Shown here: positions 37,501 to 47,323 of the stretch, piece by piece | Numbering within the stretch: the stretch's first letter is position 1 | How the letters are laid out: each line of letters opens with the position of its first letter | Assembly (NCBI GenBank): GCA_018825965.1 | Contig: JAHKAA010000020.1 | Location: 1-64,000, forward strand | Direction: 5' to 3' | DNA length: 64,000 nt | From: Gammaproteobacteria bacterium | GTDB lineage: Bacteria > Pseudomonadota > Gammaproteobacteria > Enterobacterales > Alteromonadaceae | Made by a program: the position numbers and the translations under genes | The notes under the pieces: generated by a model | What the model saw: only the letters and a program-made list of their open reading frames with translations | Databases searched by the model: none | Told to the model about the DNA's origin: nothing

Positions 37501-39624
37501 CTATTTCCTTCTGTAAACTTTAAGTACCTCAGGCACAACACGGATTTTGCGCATGACGTTAGCTAAATTAATGCGGTCACGTACAGATAAAGTGATTTTC
37601 ACCACGTATTCACCTGTGTCTCTGTCGTCGGTCGACAAGTCCTGAATATTTGAATCCTGTGAAGCTATCACAGTCGTCAGTTTTGCCAGCACACCGGGCT
37701 GATTGAGAATAAATACCCGGATATCACATAAAAACTGTTTATCGCCTGTTTTATCCCATTTCACCGGGAAGTATTTACCCGGCTCTTTTTCCCAGCCCCT
37801 GATGTTACGGCATTCAACCCGGTGTACGTTCAGGCCTTTACCCGGCGTAGCATTGGCGGCAATTTCATCACCAGGAATAGGGCGGCAACATTTGGCGAAG
37901 GTCAATAACATGCCTTCAGAGCCAATAATAAAAGCTTTGGTTTTTTGGTTGGCAGGATTTTCAGCAGGCAATGCTTCTTCACCCGAATCAAACCCCCCCA
38001 TCAAACGCCGGGCTACAGCTATAGGCAGTTGATTACCTAAACCAATTTCAACCAGCAATTCATCCAGCGATTTTTGCGTGGTGCTTTGCAGCACCTGTTC
38101 AATACGCTCTGACGGAATAGATTCGAGTTTTACATCACCCAAAGCAGAAGTCAGTAAACGACGGCCTAAGCCCACAGCTTCGCTCAATTGCTGTTTTTTC
38201 AGATAGTTACGAATACCTAAAATAGCGCGGCTGGTCACCACATGGTTCAGCCAGTTGGCATTAGGTTTACCACCAGGGCTGGTAATAATTTCGACCGTCT
38301 GGCCAGTTTCTAAAGGTTTATTCAGCGGATAAGGTTTACGATCCACCCGCGCGCCGACACATCTGTTGCCTATGTCGGTATGCACTGTGTAGGCAAAATC
38401 GACCGCATTGGCACCTATAGGTAATTCAACAATCTGGCCTTTAGGGCTGAATACATAAAGCTCATCCGGATAAAGTTCAGATTTGACGTTTTCGACAAAT
38501 TCGTAGGTGTTGCCTGAGCTTTGTTGCAGCTCAAGTAAACTTTGCATCCAGCGCTGGGCACGGATTTGCGCTGTGGTATTTTTGTTTTCGCCAGCGCCTT
38601 TATAGGACCAGTGGGCTGCTATCCCTTTGTCAGCCATTTCATCCATTTCACGGGTACGCATCTGAATTTCCACTGGAATACCGTGTGGACCAATCAAGGA
38701 GGTGTGCAAAGACTGGTAACCGTTTTGTTTTGGAATGGCGATATAGTCTTTAAAGCGGCTTTCTATTGGCTTAAACAGATTATGCACAACGCCTAATACA
38801 CGATAGCAGTTGTCTATACTGTTAATCAGCACCCGGAAACCATAAATATCCATCACATCGTTAAACATCAGCTCTTTGCTTTTCATCTTGCGATAAATGC
38901 TATACAGATGTTTTTCACGACCTGCGACTTCAGCTTCAATGCCAGCGGCTTTAATACGCTGCTCTATTTCCGCCTGAATGCGTTCAATAATTTCTTTGCG
39001 GTTACCCCGGGCCTGCTTCACTGCAGTTTCCAAAGCCCGATAACGCATAGGGTATAAAGCGCGGAAGCCCCAGTTTTCCAGTTCGTTTTTAATATTGTGA
39101 ATACCTAAACGGTTGGCTATAGGGGCGTAGAGTTCTAAAGTTTCACGGGCAATACGACGGCGTTTTTCTGGTTTGAGAGCACCTATGGTGCGCATGTTAT
39201 GAGTGCGGTCGGCCAGTTTAATTAAAATAACGCGGATATCCTGCGTCATCGCCATAAACATCTTTTGCAGATTGGTAACTTCGAACTCTTTGATATCTTT
39301 AAATTTAACTTTGTCGAGTTTACTGACACCCTGTACCAGTTCGGCTACTGTTTCACCAAAAGTACGGGTTAAGTCTTCTTTACTGACAGGTGTATCTTCA
39401 ATGACATCGTGTAATAACGCAGCCATTAAGGTTTCGTAATCCATCCGCATTTCGGCGAGGATACTGGCAACTGCAACAGGATGAGTAATATAAGGTTCGC
39501 CGCTGGAGCGAATTTGTGGCGCATGCGCGTCGCGGGCGACAACATAAGCCTGTTGCACCAGAACGACCTGCTCAGCCGGCAGGTAAGCACTGATTTGATT
39601 TTTCAGGCCTTCAAACAGATACAT
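37501..39624 (-). CDS. spoT: Bifunctional (p)ppGpp synthetase/hydrolase SpoT
   Basis: A 707-residue stringent-response enzyme. The N-terminal hydrolase has the HD motif (LLHDVIEDT) and the synthetase domain [15 protein letters not shown] ([13 protein letters not shown]) and a C-terminal ACT domain ([17 protein letters not shown]) follow. The start at 39624 has GGGGAG six bases upstream; 39645 is an alternative without it. It follows rpoZ as in most gammaproteobacteria. Confidence 0.96.
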   Translation of the reverse strand: MYLFEGLKNQISAYLPAEQVVLVQQAYVVARDAHAPQIRSSGEPYITHPVAVASILAEMRMDYETLMAALLHDVIEDTPVSKEDLTRTFGETVAELVQGVSKLDKVKFKDIKEFEVTNLQKMFMAMTQDIRVILIKLADRTHNMRTIGALKPEKRRRIARETLELYAPIANRLGIHNIKNELENWGFRALYPMRYRALETAVKQARGNRKEIIERIQAEIEQRIKAAGIEAEVAGREKHLYSIYRKMKSKELMFNDVMDIYGFRVLINSIDNCYRVLGVVHNLFKPIESRFKDYIAIPKQNGYQSLHTSLIGPHGIPVEIQMRTREMDEMADKGIAAHWSYKGAGENKNTTAQIRAQRWMQSLLELQQSSGNTYEFVENVKSELYPDELYVFSPKGQIVELPIGANAVDFAYTVHTDIGNRCVGARVDRKPYPLNKPLETGQTVEIITSPGGKPNANWLNHVVTSRAILGIRNYLKKQQLSEAVGLGRRLLTSALGDVKLESIPSERIEQVLQSTTQKSLDELLVEIGLGNQLPIAVARRLMGGFDSGEEALPAENPANQKTKAFIIGSEGMLLTFAKCCRPIPGDEIAANATPGKGLNVHRVECRNIRGWEKEPGKYFPVKWDKTGDKQFLCDIRVFILNQPGVLAKLTTVIASQDSNIQDLSTDDRDTGEYVVKITLSVRDRINLANVMRKIRVVPEVLKVYRRK

Positions 39625-39690
39625 CCGAAACTCCCCAATACGCACAACGCTTTGGCGTGTTCCTTTGAATATACGTGGATTTCAAACTAT

Positions 39691-39715
39691 TGCCAACGGC
39701 CGGATACCGTTGGCA
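39691..39715. terminator. Hairpin between rpoZ and spoT
   Basis: TGCCAACGG (39691-39699) pairs perfectly with CCGTTGGCA (39707-39715) around a seven-base loop. It could attenuate or process the rpoZ-spoT transcript. There is no strong T-run. Confidence 0.5.
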
Positions 39716-39732
39716 GAGGGTACAAGCTCAGA

Positions 39733-40008
39733 TTATTCGTCAGAACCGATAATTGCAGCAACAGCAGCCATTTCTGACGCTTCTTGCTGTAACTGTTCAC
39801 GACGTTCCTGCTGGTCCAGAATACCGTTAGTGATAAAACCTTTTTCGATTTCACGCAAAGCTACTACTGTAGGCTTGTCGTTTTCAGGATCAACCATTGG
39901 CTCTTTGCCTTCAACAGCTAACTGACGGGCACGACGTGAGGCCACCAGAATTAAATCAAAGCGGTTACCAATTTTATTTACTGCATCTTCAACTGTTACG
40001 CGAGCCAT
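39733..40008 (-). CDS. rpoZ: RNA polymerase omega subunit
   Basis: A 91-residue omega subunit with the typical start [20 protein letters not shown], then ASRRARQL, and ...[17 protein letters not shown]. It assists RNA polymerase assembly and is part of the ppGpp site. GGAG precedes the ATG. Confidence 0.97.
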   Translation of the reverse strand: MARVTVEDAVNKIGNRFDLILVASRRARQLAVEGKEPMVDPENDKPTVVALREIEKGFITNGILDQQERREQLQQEASEMAAVAAIIGSDE

Positions 40009-40056
40009 CTGCCACTCCGGTTAATCTGGGTCTGAATAAAGACCGCATAGTCTACT

Positions 40057-40689
40057 CTATTTCGTTTCGTTCGCCAACAGGCCAGAAATTAACTTCTGTT
40101 GCCGCAGGGCTTGTTTGTTTTGTTTTAAACGCTGGGTGAGGATAATGCCGGAAAATTGCTGTAATGCCAGTTCCAGATCATCATTTACCACCCAGTAGTC
40201 GTATTCGCTGGCATGACTGATTTCATCACGGGCTTTGGCCATGCGGCCAGCAATGACTTCTGCACTATCCTGACCACGCTGATTCAGGCGTTGCTCTAAA
40301 GCTTCCACGCTAGGTGGCAGAATAAAAATAGTAGTAACAAAAGGCAGTTGGGCTTTAATTTGACGGGCACCTTGCCAGTCAATATCCAAAAAGACATCAA
40401 TACCTTGACTGAGTTTATCGCTCAAAGCCGCTTTGGAGGTGCCGTAATAATTGCCAAAAACTTCTGCCCACTCAATAAACTGATCCTGTTCAATCAGTTG
40501 TTTAAATTGATGTACATCAGTGAAATGGTATTGCACACCATTGCTTTCGCCCGTCCTTGGTGAGCGGGTGGTATGAGATACACTCAGTTGCATATCGGCA
40601 TGTTGTTGCAGCAGCGCATTGATCAACGTGGATTTCCCGGCCCCGCTTGGCGCTGAAATAATAAATAAGTTACCTAATAAGTCCTGCAT
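40057..40689 (-). CDS. gmk: Guanylate kinase
   Basis: A 210-residue GMP kinase. P-loop [13 protein letters not shown]-binding [11 protein letters not shown] with VQYHFTD, and [10 protein letters not shown] are all present. The start at 40689 follows an AAGG; the ORF start at 40710 adds seven residues. First gene of the gmk-rpoZ-spoT-ridA block. Confidence 0.96.
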   Translation of the reverse strand: MQDLLGNLFIISAPSGAGKSTLINALLQQHADMQLSVSHTTRSPRTGESNGVQYHFTDVHQFKQLIEQDQFIEWAEVFGNYYGTSKAALSDKLSQGIDVFLDIDWQGARQIKAQLPFVTTIFILPPSVEALEQRLNQRGQDSAEVIAGRMAKARDEISHASEYDYWVVNDDLELALQQFSGIILTQRLKQNKQALRQQKLISGLLANETK

Positions 40690-40763
40690 GCCGTACCACC
40701 TTCTGATCAAAAGCGGATTTTAGCCGCATCGTTGCCGTGCTGCAAACAAGGTGTGGTGTTTGT

Positions 40764-41243
40764 TCAGGATTTCTTTTTCGCTTTGACCGACAAAGTCAAA
40801 GTGAATTTGGCCATCAGCTCGTCGCCATGCAAAGAAGGGCAGGTGACATCAATAGTCACTGGCTGATTAATCCGCTCGCCTGTATCCAATGATTGCTGGA
40901 TCATCTGGTCTATTAAAGCGCCATCGTTGCTGATGAAATGAATAGCCGCTTCAGGGCGTTTTAAAAACTCACCCTGCACATCTTTAAAAGCAAAATGGAT
41001 ATTCAGCTTTTTCTGCCGTGCTTTGTAAAAGACTAAAAAAGCACCTGCCAGGTCGGCGCCGATCGCCAAAGCGCCAAAATAAATACTGCCCAAATGGTTT
41101 TTAGTATGGCGATGGTGTGGCATACGAATGACGGTGCGTTCGTCAGTTAATTCCAGAATTTTGGGCTTACAAAAACCAATCAGCGGAATATAACGAAATC
41201 CAAACCACCAGAGTTGCCAATTGGCTTTAGTCAGTGCCTTCAT
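40764..41243 (-). CDS. DUF4442/PaaI-like hotdog protein
   Basis: A 159-residue hotdog-fold protein of the type often annotated DUF4442 or PaaI-family thioesterase, with HLGSIYFGALAIGADLAGAFLV as the central helix (quoted in part: HLGSIYFGALAIGADLAG). The start at 41243 has GGAG nine bases upstream. It may hydrolyse acyl-CoA. It lies 75 bases upstream of gmk on the same strand. Confidence 0.78.
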   Translation of the reverse strand: MKALTKANWQLWWFGFRYIPLIGFCKPKILELTDERTVIRMPHHRHTKNHLGSIYFGALAIGADLAGAFLVFYKARQKKLNIHFAFKDVQGEFLKRPEAAIHFISNDGALIDQMIQQSLDTGERINQPVTIDVTCPSLHGDELMAKFTLTLSVKAKKKS

Positions 41244-41279
41244 AAAAAGATGCTCCAAAATTCAACTGGTCGGAGCTTA

Positions 41280-41789
41280 TCATTCTGGTGGCGATAGTGC
41301 GAATTTTTGCTGCCATTGTCGCTCAAAGTTGGCTTTGGCTTGCTGGCGCTGCTCTACGCACCATACCATTTGCCTGCTGTCGCGTACGCCAAAACATTGT
41401 TTAGGTTCAGAGTAATACTCCAGCCATGCCTGTAGTTTTTTGCCCTGATAAGGCGCTTTTACTGATATTGAGCTGACGTACAGCTTTGGGCCTTTGGCTA
41501 TGTCGGCCAATGGATCCGGGGCAGTTTTAGTTTTGACTGTCTTTTTTATTTTTGGTTTTTTCGGATCAGAGGCTATGACGGGTTTTTGACAAAACTGGTC
41601 CAGCTGTTTTTCCAGCAGACGTTGATCAGCGCTGAGTTGTTCTGCCTCTTTTAAGCTATAGCCCGAACTGATTTTTTGCTCCACCTGCTGCAGTTTTTTC
41701 ATCGCTTTAGTGCAATCGGTCTCAGACCATTGGTTTTGACCATAAAGTGCAAAACTACAGCAGAGCAACATAAAGACGAGCGGTTTCAT
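41280..41789 (-). CDS. Exported protein of unknown function
   Basis: A 169-residue protein with a signal peptide (MKPLVFMLLCCSFALYG). The mature part has a lysine-rich linker (KKPKIKKTVKTKT) between a helical N-terminal half and a strand-rich C-terminal half with conserved-looking cysteines (DCTKAM, QFCQKP, KQCFGV, VWCVEQ). GGAG precedes the ATG. Family not recognised. Confidence 0.6.
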   Translation of the reverse strand: MKPLVFMLLCCSFALYGQNQWSETDCTKAMKKLQQVEQKISSGYSLKEAEQLSADQRLLEKQLDQFCQKPVIASDPKKPKIKKTVKTKTAPDPLADIAKGPKLYVSSISVKAPYQGKKLQAWLEYYSEPKQCFGVRDSRQMVWCVEQRQQAKANFERQWQQKFALSPPE

Positions 41790-42069
41790 CCCGAACTCCG
41801 CCTGTTAATGAAGGGTTAAATAACTATAGTCGATTTTTACCTGTTGAGCAGGCTGAATTCCGCAGGGCACACAGGCTCTGCTGGTCTGCTTTTTTTTGCA
41901 GCTGAACGCATTCTCTGATCCTTTATCAGACTGAAATCGTTTAGCTTGGTTAGATAATACAAAATACTGAATAAATTAAAGAAATAGCCTACGACTTCCA
42001 GATAACGCTGGCTATGCTGAGTGGGCTGAACAGGCTGTTTATGGTCACTGAATTAAGCGGAGTTTTTGC

Positions 42070-43179
42070 ATGAAATTGGTAAAACTAGTGATGCTATCCG
42101 GCCTTTGGCTGAGCTGCGCTGTTGTTGCACAACAAAGCCCGGCTGTACCTGTCAAAACCGCTGTGGTGCAACAGCAGGCTGTGCCTGTTTGGATCCGTGC
42201 TATAGGACAGGTGAAAGCCCAACAAAGTGTCGAAATACGTCCGCAGGTCGATGGGGTGTTGCAGCGCATTCTGGTGGAAGAAGGCCAGTTGGTGCAGGCC
42301 GGGGATCTGCTGGCTGTGATTGATGATCGCAGCATTAAAGCAGCCCTTGAGCAGGCGAAAGCTCAGCTTTCTGTGGTTCAGGCCCAGTTGGATGTGGCGC
42401 GGCTGGATTTAAAGCGTTATCAGAATTTACGTAAAGATCAGGCGGTATCGGCACAAATGGCCGATCAGCAACAAGCCATAGTTCAGCAGTTAGAAGCTGA
42501 ACTTCGTAGTGTGCAAGCTACTATCAATGCACAGCAAGTGGAGTTGTCTTTTACGCAAATTCTGTCACCTATTGCAGGCCAGGTCGGCATTCGCAATGTA
42601 GATGCAGGCAACTATGTCCGCACCAGCGATGCCAGCAGTTTGTTTTCTGTGGTGCAACTGGACCCTATCAGTATTGAAATTGCCTTACCTCAGTCCCGTT
42701 TAGCCGGGTTACAGCTGTTGATGCGACAAATCAGGCAAAAACAAACTGTGCCCGTTTTGGCTTATTTAAAAGAAGGAGCGGATCCATTGGCTCAGGGGCA
42801 GCTCACTGTGGTGGATAACAGGGTAACTTCAGCGACTGGTACTATCAGAGTCAAAGCTGATTTCGCCAATCCGGATTCTGCCTTATGGCCAAATCAGTCT
42901 GTGGTCATAGCTCTGCAAAGCAAAGTGTTAGAAAACGCTTTGACTATTCCCGCCAAAGCCTTGCAGCAAGGACCACAAGGCGCTTTTGTCTGGTTTGATG
43001 ATCAAGGCAAAGCAGCTACTGCAGCCGTTGATGTGGTATTGCAGGATAAAAATCAGGTAGTGGTGACAGGAGTCACTGCAGGTCAGCAGGTGGTAGTGGA
43101 TGGGCAAAGCCGGTTACGCAGAGGATCGGAGCTGAAAGTTCTGACTGATACGCCTCAAACTGCGGCTACGGAGCGTTAA
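42070..43179 (+). CDS. RND efflux periplasmic adaptor (MdtA-like)
   Basis: A 369-residue membrane-fusion protein. A signal peptide (about MKLVKLVMLSGLWLSCAVVA) lacks a lipobox Cys at the cleavage site. Lipoyl half-motifs VEIRPQVDGVLQRILVEEGQ and SPIAGQVGIRNVD flank a coiled-coil hairpin (about residues 95-155). It links the inner-membrane pump to an outer-membrane channel. GGAG precedes the ATG. The pump gene follows after 2 bases; no TolC gene is in the window. Confidence 0.93.
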   Translation: MKLVKLVMLSGLWLSCAVVAQQSPAVPVKTAVVQQQAVPVWIRAIGQVKAQQSVEIRPQVDGVLQRILVEEGQLVQAGDLLAVIDDRSIKAALEQAKAQLSVVQAQLDVARLDLKRYQNLRKDQAVSAQMADQQQAIVQQLEAELRSVQATINAQQVELSFTQILSPIAGQVGIRNVDAGNYVRTSDASSLFSVVQLDPISIEIALPQSRLAGLQLLMRQIRQKQTVPVLAYLKEGADPLAQGQLTVVDNRVTSATGTIRVKADFANPDSALWPNQSVVIALQSKVLENALTIPAKALQQGPQGAFVWFDDQGKAATAAVDVVLQDKNQVVVTGVTAGQQVVVDGQSRLRRGSELKVLTDTPQTAATER

Positions 43180-43181
43180 GC

Positions 43182-46100
43182 ATGAAAAGCCGCAGTCTGT
43201 ATGCCTGGTGTATGGATCACCCTATAGGCACAGTATTACTGACATTCGCTTTGGTGTTGTTAGGTATATTGGCCTTTCCACGTTTATCTATAGCACCTTT
43301 GCCTGAAGCTGATTTTCCTACTATTCAGGTGAATGCCCGTTTACCAGGTGCCAGTGCCGAAACTATGGCTTCTTCTGTTGCCACACCTTTGGAGGTGGCA
43401 TTAAGTTCAGTGCCTGGCATTACCGAAATGACTTCAACCAGCGCTTTAGGTTCGGTGGAAGTGACGTTGCAGTTTGTACTGGAAAAAGATATCGACAGTG
43501 CAGCTCAGGAAGTCCAAGCCGCACTGAATCAGGCGGCAGGGCGTTTGCCTGATATGCCTAATTTACCCACCTGGCGTAAGGTGAACCCAGCCGACAGTCC
43601 TATTTTAATTATTGGTGTGACTTCTGACACTTTGTCCCGCACGGAAATCAGTGATTTGGCTGAAACCGTACTGGCGCGCCAGATGACCCAAATTAACGGT
43701 GTAGGTGACGTCTTTATTGGCGGCCAGCAAAAGCCTGCTATTCGCATTCAGGCCAGGCCTGAAGTTTTAGCTGCTGCGGGTTTAACCCTGGCTGATATTC
43801 GCACCGCAGTGCAAAGAGCCAGCGTTAATTTGCCTAAAGGCGCTTTGTTTGGTGACAACAGAGTGTCCACTCTGGCGGTCAATGATCAAATTTTTTCTGC
43901 CGGGGAATACGCCGATTTAATCGTCAGTTATACCTATGGTTCTCCCGTGTATTTGCGTGATGTGGCCACAGTGAAACTGGGAGCTGAAAACGATTTTGTG
44001 CAGATTTGGCCAAACGGTGAGTCGGGTGTGGCACTGATCATTCGTCGTCAGCCGGGGGCCAATATAGTGGCGACAGCGGACCGTATTCGTGAGGCTTTGC
44101 CTCAGTTGACTGCCGCTTTGCCAGCCGATGTCAAAGTAGAAATCTTTAACGACAGAACCCGGACTATCCGTTCTTCTTTGCATGAGGTAGAACTGACGCT
44201 GGCGATTGCCGTGGTGCTGGTGATTGCTGTCATGGCGGCGTTTTTACGGCAATGGTCGGCCACCCTTATTGTCTCTGCTGTGCTTGGGGTGTCCTTGATT
44301 GGCACCTGTGCTTTTATGTATTTAGTAGGGTTCAGCCTGAATAACCTGACGCTTGTGGCTATTGTTATAGCCGTTGGTTTTATTGTTGATGATGCCATAG
44401 TAGTGATTGAAAACATTCACCGGCACTTAGAAGCGGGCGACAGCAAAAGAGTAGCTGCGCTTAAAGGGGCTGAAGAAATTGGTTTTACTGTGGTGTCTAT
44501 CAGCCTGTCTTTGGTCGCAGCTTTTATTCCGCTGCTCTTTATGGGCGGTATTATCGGCAAGTTGTTTCTGGAGTTTTCGTTAACAGCAGCGGCGGCTATT
44601 CTGATATCCGTGGTGGTGTGTTTAACTTTAGCTCCAACCTTAGCCTCTATTTTTATGGACAAAGCGCCAGATCATGACCCGGACAATCCCGGCTTTTTTG
44701 ATCGCTTAGTCCAACGTTATGACAAAGTGCTGACCTGGGCTCTGGATCATCAGAAAATTATGCTGGGGGTGTTTTTTCTGACCGTGGCGGGCAGTGTAGT
44801 CAGTTTTATGGCCATTCCTAAAGGCTTTTTTCCATTGCAGGACACAGGTTTTGTTCTGGGTGTGACTCAGGCTGCTTCAGATATTTCATACGAAGATATG
44901 ATTGCCAAACATAAACAGCTGGAGCAGATCTTAAAAAATGATCCGGATATCACAGGCTTTAACCATGCGGTGGGTGGCAATAACTCGACAGGCTCAGGCC
45001 GGGTTTGGGTGGTATTAAGCGATCCGGACGACAGAGATGCCAGTGCCAGTGAAATTATTGACCGCTTACGTCCTCAGTTTGCACAAATCCCTGGCTTTCA
45101 GGTGTTTTTACGGGCCGCTCAGGATATTAATCTGGGCGCTGGTCCTGGCCGGGCTCAGTATAGTTATGTGCTCAAAGCCTTAAGCAGTGAAGAGTTAGCT
45201 ACCTGGACTCAGGCGTTAACGGCGAAGTTACGGCAAAATCCGATCTTTACCGATTTATCCAACGACTTACAGTGGGATGCCAATATTATTAAGCTGGAAC
45301 TGGACAGGCAGGAAGCGGCCCGTTTAGGTTTTGCTGCTGCAGATTTAGATCAGGCCCTGTACGATGCTTTTGGTCAGCGCCAGATCAACGAATACCAGAC
45401 TGAAACCAACCAATACAACGTGATACTGGAACTGGATCCGGCACAACGTGGCACAGCAGACAGCCTTAATTATTTCCACTTACGTTCTCCCACTACAGGG
45501 CAAATGGTGCCTTTATTGGCTTTTGCCAAAGTACTGCCAGCCACAAGTGGTCCTGTAGTGATTGCACACAATGGCATGCAACCGGCAGCGAATTTATCCT
45601 TTAACCTGGCTGCAGGTATTTCATTGGGTGAGGCTGTGGATGCTCTGGAACAAGCCCGTACCGAGTTACAAATGCCAGCTTCAGTGTCGGGTTCATTCCT
45701 TGGTGCAGCTCAGGCGTTTCAGGATTCTCTGGCCACTCAACCTCTGCTGATTTTCACTGCTTTATTAGCTGTGTATATTATTTTGGGCGTGTTGTATGAG
45801 AGTTTTGTTCACCCTCTGACAATTTTGTCTACTCTGCCTTCCGCTGCGATTGGAGCCATTCTGCTGCTATGGGTCTGGCAGCTGGATTTCTCCATTATGG
45901 CGCTTATTGGCATTATTTTGCTGATAGGCATAGTGAAGAAAAACGGCATTCTGATGGTCGACTTTGCGTTGCAAGCTCAGCGTGAGCAAGGCTTATCGGC
46001 CAAAGAGGCTATTCATCAGGCCTGTTTAGTAAGGTTCCGTCCTATCATGATGACCACTCTGGCCGCTATATTAGGTGCAGTGCCTTTAATGATGGGCTTT

Positions 46101-46235
46101 GGTACAGGTGCTGAACTGCGTGTGCCTTTAGGTGTGGCTGTAGTGGGCGGCTTAGCCTTTAGCCAGGTACTGACCTTATTAACGACTCCTGTGGTATTCC
46201 TCGCCCTGGACAAAGCTTTTTTACGGAAGAAATAA
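43182..46235 (+). CDS. RND multidrug efflux permease (MdtB/MdtC-like)
   Basis: A 1017-residue HAE1 pump with twelve helices and two large periplasmic loops. The proton relay region has FIVDDAIVVIENIHRHLE in helix 4, with two adjacent aspartates, and the C-terminal half ends with the usual MTTLAAILGAVPLMMGFGTG. One permease only, so a homotrimer is likely. The substrate is unknown; drugs, bile salts or dyes are typical. Confidence 0.95.
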   Translation: MKSRSLYAWCMDHPIGTVLLTFALVLLGILAFPRLSIAPLPEADFPTIQVNARLPGASAETMASSVATPLEVALSSVPGITEMTSTSALGSVEVTLQFVLEKDIDSAAQEVQAALNQAAGRLPDMPNLPTWRKVNPADSPILIIGVTSDTLSRTEISDLAETVLARQMTQINGVGDVFIGGQQKPAIRIQARPEVLAAAGLTLADIRTAVQRASVNLPKGALFGDNRVSTLAVNDQIFSAGEYADLIVSYTYGSPVYLRDVATVKLGAENDFVQIWPNGESGVALIIRRQPGANIVATADRIREALPQLTAALPADVKVEIFNDRTRTIRSSLHEVELTLAIAVVLVIAVMAAFLRQWSATLIVSAVLGVSLIGTCAFMYLVGFSLNNLTLVAIVIAVGFIVDDAIVVIENIHRHLEAGDSKRVAALKGAEEIGFTVVSISLSLVAAFIPLLFMGGIIGKLFLEFSLTAAAAILISVVVCLTLAPTLASIFMDKAPDHDPDNPGFFDRLVQRYDKVLTWALDHQKIMLGVFFLTVAGSVVSFMAIPKGFFPLQDTGFVLGVTQAASDISYEDMIAKHKQLEQILKNDPDITGFNHAVGGNNSTGSGRVWVVLSDPDDRDASASEIIDRLRPQFAQIPGFQVFLRAAQDINLGAGPGRAQYSYVLKALSSEELATWTQALTAKLRQNPIFTDLSNDLQWDANIIKLELDRQEAARLGFAAADLDQALYDAFGQRQINEYQTETNQYNVILELDPAQRGTADSLNYFHLRSPTTGQMVPLLAFAKVLPATSGPVVIAHNGMQPAANLSFNLAAGISLGEAVDALEQARTELQMPASVSGSFLGAAQAFQDSLATQPLLIFTALLAVYIILGVLYESFVHPLTILSTLPSAAIGAILLLWVWQLDFSIMALIGIILLIGIVKKNGILMVDFALQAQREQGLSAKEAIHQACLVRFRPIMMTTLAAILGAVPLMMGFGTGAELRVPLGVAVVGGLAFSQVLTLLTTPVVFLALDKAFLRKK

Positions 46236-46320
46236 CGAATGAGGGAAATCACCACTATTTATGCTGGCAAAGGTCATATGACGACCAGGTCGTTAGAACC
46301 GACCACTTTAAAGCCCTATA

Positions 46321-46355
46321 ATGTTACTCATAGTCTGTAGATATATAGTATTCAG
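46321..46355 (+). promoter_or_regulatory. C-box operator/promoter of the restriction-modification system
   Basis: The sequence ATGTTACTCATAGTCTGTAG (46321-46340) followed by ATATATAGTATTC matches the C-box pattern of C-protein-controlled systems (ACTNATAGTCYGTRG plus a second ATAGT half). It ends about 20 bases before the C gene. The first half is a small palindrome, ACTCATAGT. C protein should bind as two dimers here, activating and then repressing. Confidence 0.8.
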
Positions 46356-46374
46356 ATAAATAGGATTAGGCCCT

Positions 46375-46593
46375 ATGAAAATAGTTGAATCATTCGGGGC
46401 CAGGCTCCAAAGCATTAGAAAAACACATGGCCTTTCACAGGAAAAACTTTCTGAGCTGTCTGGATTACACCGCACTTACATTAGCTCTTTAGAGCGTGGA
46501 ACCAGAAACCCAACGCTCACGACTTTAAGCGTTATTGCAAATGCCCTGAATGTTGAAATTGCCTACTTAGTATCAGGGATCAGCGATGAGTAA
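46375..46593 (+). CDS. Controller (C) protein of the restriction-modification system
   Basis: A 72-residue xre-type helix-turn-helix protein. The recognition region is LSQEKLSELSGLHRTYISSL with the family's ERGTRNPTL. Size, upstream C-box and overlap of 8 bases with the putative endonuclease gene identify it as a C protein, which delays endonuclease expression until the host is methylated. Confidence 0.9.
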   Translation: MKIVESFGARLQSIRKTHGLSQEKLSELSGLHRTYISSLERGTRNPTLTTLSVIANALNVEIAYLVSGISDE

Positions 46594-47323
46594 TGTGTTT
46601 TCAAATCAAGACCAACTGAAAAGAATTTCCAGTATTTTAACGGGTTACTTAAAACTTCCATTCTCTGGAGACATTATTCCTGGCGCATTAGTGGAGAGTG
46701 TAATAGCCAGTGTAAGGAATGGAGAAGTTTTAAATACGTATGACTTTGTAGATGTCATTGACAGGAATTTAAAAGTCGGATGGCAGGTCAAATCCACCCA
46801 GGCATCAACCCCGGTGACATGGAAACGCGCAAAAATTCCTAACTCAATGCAATTGATAGAAGAATCCAGAATCAATGAGTCTGCTCTTCAGGCTCTCGGC
46901 GATGAAATAATAAAGTTTTGTAATGATCATGCAGCTGAGAGTTTTGCCCGATACGATTTAGATGAAATAGGATTCTCCAGACTGATTGTTCACAAGAAGG
47001 GGAGGATCAGTTATTTTGAAAAGATTTTATGTACCAGAGATAGTCCCAAAATATTTGATGAAAAAGATTTTGCATGGAAATGGTCTACACCGAAAAAGAC
47101 AACCAAAAAAGAGCAGCTTCAGGCATTACATGGCATCCATAAACCAAGTAATTCAAAATGGTTTGCCTGGCACGGGTTAGGTGAGAACCAACTGCACTTT
47201 AGTGGTGAAAAAAACTGGTGGCCGTCAGACTCAGAGAGAAAAATAGACTTTTCTTTCCCTGAGCAAAGACTAAGCCAGGTTGAGTTCATGAAACTTCTGG
47301 ATCAAATTTCATTAGCTCTTTAA
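46586..47323 (+). CDS. Putative type II restriction endonuclease
   Basis: A 245-residue protein with no close family that I recognise. It is called by position, between a C gene and a cytosine methyltransferase. A PD-(D/E)XK-like core is possible: Glu37 in ALVESVIASVR, Asp56/Asp59 in YDFVDVIDR, and Q67-V-K69 in VGWQVKS. Such a QxK variant is known in some endonucleases. The AT-rich composition fits mobile origin. Its stop overlaps the convergent methyltransferase stop by 12 bases. Recognition sequence unknown. Confidence 0.75.
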   Translation: MSNVFSNQDQLKRISSILTGYLKLPFSGDIIPGALVESVIASVRNGEVLNTYDFVDVIDRNLKVGWQVKSTQASTPVTWKRAKIPNSMQLIEESRINESALQALGDEIIKFCNDHAAESFARYDLDEIGFSRLIVHKKGRISYFEKILCTRDSPKIFDEKDFAWKWSTPKKTTKKEQLQALHGIHKPSNSKWFAWHGLGENQLHFSGEKNWWPSDSERKIDFSFPEQRLSQVEFMKLLDQISLAL

